A stretch of DNA of 34,354 bases from an uncultured Bacilli bacterium (GTDB taxonomy: Bacteria > Bacillota_I > Bacilli_A > RF39 > UBA660), in assembly GCA_947624045.1 (NCBI GenBank), contig CANQIL010000016.1:1-34354 (forward strand), read 5' to 3'. Below, one piece after another: positions 13,256 through 20,686 of this stretch; the first letter of the stretch is position 1, and every line of letters begins with the position of its first letter. A model generated the notes under the pieces. It was not told the origin of the DNA and searched no databases. It was given only the letters and a program-made list of their open reading frames with translations. The position numbers and the translations under genes were made by a program.

Positions 13256-14929
13256 GTGAAAAAAATACCTTACGGAAAAATTGATTATAAAAGATTAATA
13301 GAAGAAGACTGCTATTATGTAGATAAGACAATGTATTTAGAAAAATTAGAAAATGTCAGTGATACAGTATTTTATTTAAGACCAGGAAGATTTGGAAAAA
13401 GTTTGTTTACTAGTATGATAGGCTATTATTATGATATTAATAGTAAAGATTTGTTTGATAGTTTGTTTAAAGATACTTATGTTTATGAGAATCCTACGAA
13501 AGAGAAAAATAGTTATTATGTTTTGAAATTCGATTTTTCAGGAATAAGTGAAAATAAAGATGAAGAAGCACTAACTGAAAGTTTTAAAAATTGCGTTGTT
13601 GCAGGAATAGATGTTTTTTTAGCAAAATATAAATTTACTTATGATTATAACAAAAAAATGCCAGCAGATGATATGTTAAAGATGTTTTTAAATTATATAT
13701 CTAGTTTAAATTTAGAAAATAAAATATATATAATAATTGATGAATACGATAATTTTACAAATGCTATCTTAGAGGGGGACGCTATTAAGTTTAAAGAAGT
13801 TGTAACGAAAATAGTAAAAAGTTTTTATGCTAATATAAAAATATATGTAAAGGATGGAGTAGTTGGTCGATTCTTCGCAACAGGTATATGTCCTATAACA
13901 TTAGATTCTATGACTACAGGCTTTAATATCGCAACAGATATTTCTTGTGATGTAAGATTTAATTCTATGATAGGTCTAACTCATAAAGAAGTAAAAGAGT
14001 TATTAGAACAAGTGGTAGAAGAAAAAGATAGAGATAGTATTTATGATTTAATGATAAAAAACTATGATGGTTACTTGTTTAACAAAGATGCAACGGAAAG
14101 AGTATTTAATGCAACATTAGTGATGTATTTATTAAATTATTATGAAGCATTTAAAAGGGTACCTGATGAATTAATGGATAAAAATATCGTCAGTAACTAT
14201 GGTAAAATAGGAAACTTACTAAAACTAAAAGATAATGAATACTATAAAGATATTTTAAATGAATTATTAAAGACTAGTGAAATAGATGGACAATTAGTAA
14301 TAAACTTTAACTTATTAATTGATTTAAATGAAAATGATTTGATAAGTTTACTTTATTACTTTGGCTATTTAACAATAAAAGAGTATGATTTGGTTGCGAA
14401 TAAAATAATATTTAAAATACCAAATGAGGTAATGAAAGAAACTTATAATAATTACTTTATTGAAATATTAAATAAAATGGAAATAACTATAGATGATAAA
14501 AGAACAAAAGCTATTTTCAATGAAACAATATTATCAAGTAAAATTACAGAATTAAGTGAATATGTAAGTGACTTATTAAAAAGTACAGATAATAGAATCT
14601 TTATGAAATTTGATGAAAAATATATAGCATTAATATATTATACCCTTTTAAGACATCCATTAATGGCAATATATTTAGAATATCCGTGTAAAAATGGTTA
14701 TATAGATATTTACTTACAAAGTCAGAATAAAGAAATAATGAAGAAAAATATCATTATAGAACTAAAATATATAAAGAAGCAAGATTATACTGATAAATTA
14801 TTAGAAGAAAAAAGATTAGAAGCTAAAGAACAATTACTTAACTATAGTAAAGATGAAAGATTAGGGGATGTTTGTAGATATTTAGTAGTCTTTGTAGGTA
14901 ATGATTTAAAAATATTAGAAGAAGTATAA
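13256..14929 (+). CDS. AAA-ATPase-like protein with C-terminal PD-(D/E)XK nuclease fold (DUF1703 type)
   Basis: A 557-residue protein of a family very common in gut anaerobes. The N-terminus (IPYGKIDYKRLIEEDCYYVDK) opens an AAA-ATPase-like domain with Walker A RPGRFGKS (R42-S49) and Walker B IIIDEYD (D162-D165). The C-terminal third carries a PD-(D/E)XK-like core: NGYIDIY (D484) followed by IIIELKY (E502, K504). GTG start at 13256 with AGAGGTGAG eight bases upstream. It has its own promoter and terminator. Family members occur in expanded paralogous sets and their role is unsettled; defence or mobile-element functions have been suggested, but nothing in the flanking genes supports one here. 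Confidence 0.82.
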   Translation: MKKIPYGKIDYKRLIEEDCYYVDKTMYLEKLENVSDTVFYLRPGRFGKSLFTSMIGYYYDINSKDLFDSLFKDTYVYENPTKEKNSYYVLKFDFSGISENKDEEALTESFKNCVVAGIDVFLAKYKFTYDYNKKMPADDMLKMFLNYISSLNLENKIYIIIDEYDNFTNAILEGDAIKFKEVVTKIVKSFYANIKIYVKDGVVGRFFATGICPITLDSMTTGFNIATDISCDVRFNSMIGLTHKEVKELLEQVVEEKDRDSIYDLMIKNYDGYLFNKDATERVFNATLVMYLLNYYEAFKRVPDELMDKNIVSNYGKIGNLLKLKDNEYYKDILNELLKTSEIDGQLVINFNLLIDLNENDLISLLYYFGYLTIKEYDLVANKIIFKIPNEVMKETYNNYFIEILNKMEITIDDKRTKAIFNETILSSKITELSEYVSDLLKSTDNRIFMKFDEKYIALIYYTLLRHPLMAIYLEYPCKNGYIDIYLQSQNKEIMKKNIIIELKYIKKQDYTDKLLEEKRLEAKEQLLNYSKDERLGDVCRYLVVFVGNDLKILEEV

Positions 14930-14934
14930 AGAAA

Positions 14935-14960
14935 ACCACTTAATTTAAGGATTAAGTGGT
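14935..14960. terminator. Bidirectional terminator between converging genes
   Basis: Perfect 10-bp stem ACCACTTAAT (14935-14944) / ATTAAGTGGT (14951-14960). On the minus strand it is followed by a TTTTCTTT tract; on the plus strand the T content is weaker. Confidence 0.75.
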
Positions 14961-15745
14961 AATTTACTTTTAGATGAGCTAGGGCAAACATTTTTAAATT
15001 CTTCTTCACTGACCTCGTTACCGTCTTTATCATAATACTTGCCGTTAGCTTGTTCACAAGATGGCTTGTTTTCTTCTTTTGATGGAGTAGGTGTTTCTTG
15101 AGTAATAGGGGTTTTAGGCATAGGAGTATATACAGTGATATCTCCTTGATACCTAGTGCCATTATAAGTAATATAATACTTATAGTTATTATCAACAGAA
15201 GTATTTACACTAGAAATATCTAAAGTAATATTCTTTTTCATTTCATCAGTTAAGTCATTTTCAAGATAGAAAGAATAATCATAATTATTAGCTTCATTTG
15301 GGATTGGTAAGGCTTTACCTACTTCAAGTTTTATTTCTTTTAATTTTAACTCAACAACAGGTAGAGTTTTTTCCTTAACGATTACAGTTCCATTATACTT
15401 TTTCTTTTTAAAAGTAATAGTATATGTGTAAGTACCAGCTTCATTTACTTTAACCATAGATGTATCTAATTTTAAAGCTTTTAAAGTACTTTCATCTATT
15501 TGGTCAGTATTTTCTAAGTAATCTTTTACATTTACACTTAAGGGATTATTTATTTCAATAGTAATTTCTTTTAAGACTATTTCATTTGTTTTTGATTCAT
15601 TTACTCTTAAATTATTAACTGATAAAGAGTAAGATGTTTCAATAATGGGATGGATAGAGGCATTCATCGCAAGACCACTACCTACCATAATAATTCCCCA
15701 ACTTGCTAAAGTAATCGATAAAATACGTTTTTGTTTACTGTTCAT
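14945..15745 (-). CDS. Secreted or membrane-anchored protein with two Ig-like repeats
   Basis: A 266-residue protein that I do not recognise as a named family. It has an N-terminal hydrophobic segment (about residues 9-27, LSITLASWGIIMVGSGLAM), two beta-rich repeats whose ends resemble each other (TYTITFKKKKYNGTVIV and KYYITYNGTRYQGDITV, like bacterial Ig-type domains), a Pro/Thr linker (MPKTPITQETPTPSKEE), and a small C-terminal two-cysteine module (CEQANGKYYDKDGNEVSEEE...C). No LPxTG-like signal follows, so it is either secreted or held by the N-terminal segment. AGGAGTG precedes the ATG. It is convergent with the ATPase gene and divergent from NfeD. An envelope or surface role is likely, but nothing more specific can be said. 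Confidence 0.65.
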   Translation of the reverse strand: MNSKQKRILSITLASWGIIMVGSGLAMNASIHPIIETSYSLSVNNLRVNESKTNEIVLKEITIEINNPLSVNVKDYLENTDQIDESTLKALKLDTSMVKVNEAGTYTYTITFKKKKYNGTVIVKEKTLPVVELKLKEIKLEVGKALPIPNEANNYDYSFYLENDLTDEMKKNITLDISSVNTSVDNNYKYYITYNGTRYQGDITVYTPMPKTPITQETPTPSKEENKPSCEQANGKYYDKDGNEVSEEEFKNVCPSSSKSKLPLNP

Positions 15746-15772
15746 TTTTTACACACTCCTATTATATAGTTA

Positions 15773-15801
15773 ATCATACTATAAAATAGAGAATTTCACA
15801 A
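15773..15801 (-). promoter_or_regulatory. Promoter of the Ig-like protein gene
   Basis: Minus strand TTGTGA (15801-15796), 17-base spacer, TATGAT (15778-15773). A TATAAT nearer the gene lies too close to the ribosome binding site to serve as the -10. Confidence 0.6.
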
Positions 15802-15818
15802 GATTTTTTAAATATTTA

Positions 15819-15847
15819 TTGAAAATAGACATTTTTTTTCATATAAT
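15819..15847 (+). promoter_or_regulatory. Promoter of the nfeD-SPFH operon
   Basis: TTGAAA (15819-15824), 17-base spacer, TATAAT (15842-15847). The AAAGGAGG ribosome binding site begins a few bases later, so the leader is short. Confidence 0.7.
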
Positions 15848-15870
15848 AGTGGTAAAGGAGGACGAGTTTT

Positions 15871-16293
15871 ATGGCTTATGGGTGGTTTATTACTTTTATA
15901 GTTTTGCTTTTTATTGAATTAGTTACAGTAAATTTAGTTACTATTTGGTTTGCGGTAGGGAGTTTAATGGCTTTTGTTACAACGTTTTTTACTGATAATT
16001 TATTAATTCAAATAGGAGTATTTATCGTAGTTAGTGTCATTGCTTTATTATTAACTAAACCTATTATTAAGAAATTTAAAACTAATGTGATAGTTCCTAC
16101 TAATTCAGATAGAGTACTTGGTAGGAGTGCTGAAGTAATTAAGAAGATTACGGAGGATGAATATGGTGCGGTAAAGGTAATGGGTAGTGTATGGACGGCT
16201 ACGGGTAAGGGTAGTTTTGATGTAGGTGAAAAGGTAAAGGTAAAAGCTATTGATGGTGTAAAACTTGTTGTTTGTAAGGAGGAAGAAAAATAA
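15871..16293 (+). CDS. NfeD-like membrane protein
   Basis: A 140-residue protein with two or three membrane segments in its first ~65 residues (WFITFIVLLFIELVTVNLVTIWF; IQIGVFIVVSVIALLLTKPII) and a C-terminal OB-fold-like beta domain (VLGRSAEVIKKI ... GSVWTATGKGSFDVGEKVKVKAIDGVKLVV), the NfeD signature. NfeD proteins pair with stomatin/SPFH proteins in membrane microdomains; the SPFH gene begins directly after its stop codon (TAAATG). AAAGGAGGA ribosome binding site. Confidence 0.85.
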   Translation: MAYGWFITFIVLLFIELVTVNLVTIWFAVGSLMAFVTTFFTDNLLIQIGVFIVVSVIALLLTKPIIKKFKTNVIVPTNSDRVLGRSAEVIKKITEDEYGAVKVMGSVWTATGKGSFDVGEKVKVKAIDGVKLVVCKEEEK

Positions 16294-17184
16294 ATGGAAA
16301 TTGGATTAATTATTATAATTATCATCGTTGTTATTGCGGCAACAGGTATTAAGATTATTCCACAGTCAAAATCTTATGTTGTGGAAAGATTAGGGGCATA
16401 TCATAGAACTATGCAAACAGGACTACATTATGTAATACCTTTCATTGAAAGAGTTGCGAATAATGTAAACTTAAAAGAAATTGTTAAAGACTTTGCGCCA
16501 CAGCCTGTTATTACAAAAGATAATGTTACAATGCAAATTGATACAGTTGTTTATTTTCAAATTACGGATGCTAAACTTTATACTTATGGAGTTGAAAATC
16601 CAGTGAATGCTATTGAGAATTTAACAGCTACAACACTTCGTAATATTATTGGTGAATTAGAGTTAGATGAAACGCTTACATCAAGAGATGTCATTAATAC
16701 TAAAATGCGTTCTATCTTAGATGAAGCTACAGACCCTTGGGGTGTAAAAGTTAACAGAGTTGAAGTTAAAAATATTTTGCCACCTCGTGATATTCAAGAA
16801 TCTATGGAAAAGCAAATGCGAGCTGAAAGAGAAAGACGTGAAGCTATTTTGAAAGCTGAGGGTGAAAAGAAAGCTGCTATCTTAATTGCCGAGGGTGAAA
16901 AAGAAAGTACTATTTTACGAGCTGATGCTAAAAGAGAAGCTCATATTAGAGAAGCTGAGGGTGAAGCTGAAGCAATTATTAAAATTCAAGAAGCTACAGC
17001 TCAAGGTTTAAAATTATTAAGAGAAGCTAAAGCAGATGAGGCAGTTTTAAAATTAAAAAGTTATGAAGCTATGGTAGAAGTTGCGAATGGACAAGCTACT
17101 AAGATAATAGTACCAAGTGAATTACAAAACTTAACAACAATAGGTACAACAATAGCTGAAGCTATGGAGAAACCTAAAAAATAA
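16294..17184 (+). CDS. SPFH/Band 7 stomatin-like protein
   Basis: A 296-residue membrane scaffold protein of the stomatin/paraslipin/QmcA group. One N-terminal membrane segment (residues 4-20) is followed by the Band 7 domain (about 25-185, KSYVVERLGAYHRTMQTGLHYVIPFIERV, and NRVEVKNILPPRDIQESMEKQMRAERERREAI in two blocks) and a long Ala/Glu/Lys-rich coiled coil with repeats of the type EGEKKAAIL, EGEKESTIL and EGEAEAII (about 190-260). It oligomerises in the membrane and, with NfeD, is thought to organise membrane domains or guard proteases. It follows nfeD with no gap; a terminator follows. Confidence 0.9.
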   Translation: MEIGLIIIIIIVVIAATGIKIIPQSKSYVVERLGAYHRTMQTGLHYVIPFIERVANNVNLKEIVKDFAPQPVITKDNVTMQIDTVVYFQITDAKLYTYGVENPVNAIENLTATTLRNIIGELELDETLTSRDVINTKMRSILDEATDPWGVKVNRVEVKNILPPRDIQESMEKQMRAERERREAILKAEGEKKAAILIAEGEKESTILRADAKREAHIREAEGEAEAIIKIQEATAQGLKLLREAKADEAVLKLKSYEAMVEVANGQATKIIVPSELQNLTTIGTTIAEAMEKPKK

Positions 17185-17187
17185 AAA

Positions 17188-17210
17188 CAAATAAAATTAT
17201 TTGCTTTTTT
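17188..17210. terminator. Terminator after the nfeD-SPFH operon
   Basis: Stem CAAATA (17188-17193) / TATTTG (17198-17203), then a T-run; on the minus strand it is followed by T-rich sequence too, so it can also serve the converging radical SAM gene. Confidence 0.65.
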
Positions 17211-17229
17211 AGAATTAGACTTAGTAAGT

Positions 17230-18171
17230 TTAGTTCTTTTTTTCTAGCTTTTTACCTTGATAAGTATCTCTTCTTACCATTTCTTTATCAATATCATTTA
17301 AAAGAGAAACTTTTTTTATTAACCAAGTAGGCTCAATTAAATCATCTAACTTAGGGTCGGCCGTTAAGCGATGAATTACTATTTCAGGGCGTAATAATTC
17401 TAATTGGCTTACTACAATATCAATGTATTCTTCTTTAGATAAGACTTTAAATTTTTCTTTCTTATAAAGGTCGGCTAGGGGTGTATCTTTTAAAATACTA
17501 AGAGCATGTATTTTTATACCTTGAATATCTAGTTCGTTGAGATACTTAACTGTATTTAACATATCATCTTTTGTTTCATAAGGTAGACCATTAATGATAT
17601 GAACGACAACATTTATTTTTCTAGCACGTAGTTTTTTTACCATTGTTTCAAAGCATTCTAAAGTATGACATCTATTTATTAATTTTGAGGTAGCTTCTTT
17701 AGTAGTTTGAAGACCTAGCTCTATAGTAAGATAAGTCTTTTTACTTAGGTTTTCTAAGTAGTCAAGACACTCATCAGTTATAGCGTCACATCTAGTCGCA
17801 AGAGATAAGCCTATTACATTATCTTGCTTTAAAATAATATCGTGCATTTTTTTTAATTCTTCAACAGGAGCATAAGTATTAGTATGAGCTTGAAAATAAC
17901 CAATATATTTAGCTTTAGGCCATTTTTTTAACATCATATCTCTAATAGATATAAATTGTTCTTCTAAAGAGTCATCTTTGTTGCCGGCATATTCCCCACT
18001 ACCACTTTTAGAACAATAAATACAACCACCATAGCCTACAGTACCATCTATATTAGGACAAGTAAAATTAGCATTTAAACTGACTTTGAAAACTTTAGAG
18101 TTAAACTTTTCTTTATAAAAATAATCTAGAGTATGGTATCTTTTATTAGTATTGGAATATTTAAAATTCAT
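17230..18171 (-). CDS. Radical SAM protein, YhcC-like (TIGR01212 family)
   Basis: A 313-residue radical S-adenosylmethionine enzyme related to E. coli YhcC. The iron-sulfur cysteines are C38, C50 and C53 in FTCPNIDGTVGYGGCIYC, the family's typical variant spacing. Further family blocks are YFQAHTNTYAPVEELK, GLSLATRCDAI, IELGLQT and HIINGLPYETKDDM, and near the end HRLTADPKLDDLIEP. I prefer the ATG at 18171: AGAGG lies 6 bases before it and the N-terminus fits the family. An ATG at 18192 would overlap the upstream patatin gene. With one base between it and that gene, the two form an operon. The substrate of the family is unknown. Confidence 0.87.
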   Translation of the reverse strand: MNFKYSNTNKRYHTLDYFYKEKFNSKVFKVSLNANFTCPNIDGTVGYGGCIYCSKSGSGEYAGNKDDSLEEQFISIRDMMLKKWPKAKYIGYFQAHTNTYAPVEELKKMHDIILKQDNVIGLSLATRCDAITDECLDYLENLSKKTYLTIELGLQTTKEATSKLINRCHTLECFETMVKKLRARKINVVVHIINGLPYETKDDMLNTVKYLNELDIQGIKIHALSILKDTPLADLYKKEKFKVLSKEEYIDIVVSQLELLRPEIVIHRLTADPKLDDLIEPTWLIKKVSLLNDIDKEMVRRDTYQGKKLEKKN

Positions 18172-18172
18172 C

Positions 18173-19357
18173 TTACGCCTCTGTGATAGCAAAAAGATAA
18201 ATGGCTTTTAATAACTCAAAAGGGTGAGTTAAAGCTTTCTTTTGAAGCTCTCTTAGATTATTTTCTTTTAATTTTTGGAAAAGCTCTATTTCAGTAGTAA
18301 TCTTTTTATTAGAAATATCTTTGTTTTTTAGATTAGCTTTTAATTTTTTCTTTAGTTCTTTATTAAACTTCTTGTAAGAGTAAATTTTAGTTTCATCTAA
18401 GGAAAAGCTTTTGCCAGTTTGTTCCATTATTTTTAAAAATATTTTTTTTCTAGAGTCAGTTGTTTCATTAGTGGTAATATTTAAAACATCAGTAATAGCA
18501 TTAATGAGTGTTTTAGAATTAATTATCTTTTTGATAATATGCTCATAAGTTTCTTGATATGCTGAGCAATTCTTTAATAGATGCGATTTTTTGAAAGTAA
18601 ATTCAGTACCCTCTAATTTATTAAATACTTTCATAGTATCGTTGTAGCCAAACTTTATATTTTTAAGATTACCTTCTTCATAAAAGTTTAAAAAATTAGT
18701 TAGCTTATTATTAGGTATGATAGTAGTGGTAGGAATTCTTCTTTTAGGTGATTTTTTAATACCAGGAGCTCTTAGGTCAACGGCAATTATTTCATCAGCA
18801 CCCATAGTTAGAGCTAAATTGATAGGAAGATTATCATAAATGCCACCATCAATATATTTCAAACCCTCAATATCTTTCATTTTAAAGGCTGGATAACAAG
18901 TAGCAGAGGCCATTAAGTAATCAACTAACTTTTCTTTTTGAATATCTTTTTTAGTTATTTCAATAGCTTTATTCTTACTTAGATTATAAGTTACTAAGCC
19001 ATAGTTAATTTTTGATTTATAAAACTTATTTTTATTAATACTACTTTCAATAATATTTTCAATTTCTTTGACATCCATGCCACCATTTTTGACGAAATTT
19101 TTACCATACATCTTATAAATATCTATAGTTTTATTACTTTCAATAGCGTCTTCACCAAATAAAACCTTTAAATTTATCCTTTGCCATAAACGTAGAGCTT
19201 TATAAAAATTTCCTTGGGTAATTAAAGCTCCATTTAAAGCGCCAACGGAAGTGCCTGTTACTATATCAAATTTAATATGAAGTTTTTTCAAAGCTTTCCA
19301 AACGCCAATTTGATAAGAACCTTTAGAACCACCACCAGATAATACTAATGCTCTCAT
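18173..19357 (-). CDS. Patatin-like phospholipase family protein
   Basis: Predicted lipid acyl hydrolase of 394 residues. The patatin core occupies residues 1-200: oxyanion loop GGGSKGSYQIG (8-18), nucleophile S37 in GTSVGALNG, and the catalytic Asp D170 in YIDGGIYDNLP, so the Ser-Asp dyad is complete. The remaining ~190 residues are Lys-rich and helical and do not match a domain I recognise. There is no signal peptide, so it is probably cytoplasmic. GAGGAG ribosome binding site; a TATAAT-like -10 lies at 19389-19384 on the minus strand, without a clear -35. It is co-transcribed with the radical SAM gene and divergent from the carboxypeptidase gene. Confidence 0.87.
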   Translation of the reverse strand: MRALVLSGGGSKGSYQIGVWKALKKLHIKFDIVTGTSVGALNGALITQGNFYKALRLWQRINLKVLFGEDAIESNKTIDIYKMYGKNFVKNGGMDVKEIENIIESSINKNKFYKSKINYGLVTYNLSKNKAIEITKKDIQKEKLVDYLMASATCYPAFKMKDIEGLKYIDGGIYDNLPINLALTMGADEIIAVDLRAPGIKKSPKRRIPTTTIIPNNKLTNFLNFYEEGNLKNIKFGYNDTMKVFNKLEGTEFTFKKSHLLKNCSAYQETYEHIIKKIINSKTLINAITDVLNITTNETTDSRKKIFLKIMEQTGKSFSLDETKIYSYKKFNKELKKKLKANLKNKDISNKKITTEIELFQKLKENNLRELQKKALTHPFELLKAIYLFAITEA

Positions 19358-19453
19358 AATACTACTCCTCGCTTTTTTTAACTATTATACTATAAATAAA
19401 AGTTTTTAAAAAGGAAATTTTATGATAGAATTAAGATAGTAGTAGGTGATAGA

Positions 19454-20584
19454 GTGGAAAAAGTAGTAAAAAGAAAACTAGTATTAAAAGCACCTTTTGT
19501 AAAATTAGGAAAAATATTAGGAGTTATCTTAGTTATTTTACTGGCTGTTTTTATCTTCTATCGTAAAGAGATAAATGAAATAAAAGAGCTAGGTTATAGT
19601 GAAAAAGCTAGTAATAATATATTGTTTAAATTTAAAAAAGATTATGTATTATCAGTCGGGGAAAATAAAACGTTAAATGCAGCTTTTGAAAGTGATTACT
19701 TTAAAGAGAAAAACTTAGAAGATTATTCGAAAATAGATTATGTAAAACAAAAAGACTTGATTAAGAATATAAATAAACTTATAAATAAAGGCTATATGAA
19801 TACAGAAATATCACTTATATTAACACATGGTAGTAATAAAGATGTGTCAGAATTTACAAAAAGAGAAAAAGTAAAGTACTTAGAAGAATTTTTTAATGTT
19901 TCTTATGCAAAGCTTGCGAATTATGATAGATACTTAAATTACTCATATGAAACAGGGGAAGATGAAGAAACAACTGTTTTGTATGTAAATCTTAATTTAG
20001 ATAAAGAGCCTTATGAAGATTATGTTGATGTTAAAGACTTTTCTTATGATATGGTAGTTAATAAATATCGAAAATTAGATGAGAAGTTTGAGCCTGACTT
20101 AGTGGAAATAAAAGAAGAATACGCTAGTGAAAAAGGACTTAAAGCTGAAAAAGTAGCTGTAAATGCATTTATAAAAATGTATAATGATGCCAAAAAAGAG
20201 GGGTATGATTTAGTAATTAATTCTAGTTATAGAAGTTATCAAGACCAAGTAGATATTCAAGAAGAGTATCGAAAATTATATGGGGATAATTATGTTTTAA
20301 AATATGTAGCAAGACCAGGATACTCTGAACATCAAACAGGACTTGCCTTTGATATAGGTAGTAAAAATAGTAATGTTTTTGCGAACTCTAAAGAATATAC
20401 TTGGATGTTAGAAAATGCTTATAAGTATGGGTTTATTTTGAGATTTCCTAAAAAGTATGAACATATTACAGGTTTTAGAAGTGAGCCTTGGCATTATAGA
20501 TATGTTGGTACTAAGATAAGTAAATATATATGGGAAAATGATATAACCTTAGAAGAATACTATGCGTTATTCCTAGATAAATAA
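19454..20584 (+). CDS. D-Ala-D-Ala carboxypeptidase family protein (VanY/M15B type)
   Basis: Membrane-anchored zinc peptidase of peptidoglycan. It starts with GTG (ribosome binding site AGGTGA), has an N-terminal anchor (about residues 19-38, ILGVILVILLAVFIFY), a stalk region of about 180 residues, and a C-terminal M15B domain: NSSYRSYQDQ, then SEHQTGLAFDIG with zinc ligands H293 and D300, and EPWHYRYVG with E344 and the third ligand H347. All key residues are present, so it should be active, trimming the terminal D-Ala of stem peptides. No vancomycin-resistance genes are nearby; a housekeeping wall-remodelling role is likelier. Confidence 0.88.
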   Translation: MEKVVKRKLVLKAPFVKLGKILGVILVILLAVFIFYRKEINEIKELGYSEKASNNILFKFKKDYVLSVGENKTLNAAFESDYFKEKNLEDYSKIDYVKQKDLIKNINKLINKGYMNTEISLILTHGSNKDVSEFTKREKVKYLEEFFNVSYAKLANYDRYLNYSYETGEDEETTVLYVNLNLDKEPYEDYVDVKDFSYDMVVNKYRKLDEKFEPDLVEIKEEYASEKGLKAEKVAVNAFIKMYNDAKKEGYDLVINSSYRSYQDQVDIQEEYRKLYGDNYVLKYVARPGYSEHQTGLAFDIGSKNSNVFANSKEYTWMLENAYKYGFILRFPKKYEHITGFRSEPWHYRYVGTKISKYIWENDITLEEYYALFLDK

Positions 20585-20596
20585 AGAAAAAAATTT

Positions 20597-20618
20597 GATG
20601 TTACTTACATCTTTTTTT
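20597..20618 (+). terminator. Terminator after the carboxypeptidase gene
   Basis: Stem GATGT (20597-20601) / ACATC (20607-20611) with loop TACTT and a run of seven T; an A-run precedes it. Confidence 0.75.
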
Positions 20619-20630
20619 CTGTTTTCTACT

Positions 20631-20658
20631 TTGCAACTTTTCGCAAATGTGTTATCAT
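20631..20658 (+). promoter_or_regulatory. Promoter of the GH31 operon
   Basis: TTGCAA (20631-20636), 16-base spacer, TATCAT (20653-20658). Confidence 0.5.
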
Positions 20659-20686
20659 ATTATTAGTAGAATGAGAAGGTGTTGGT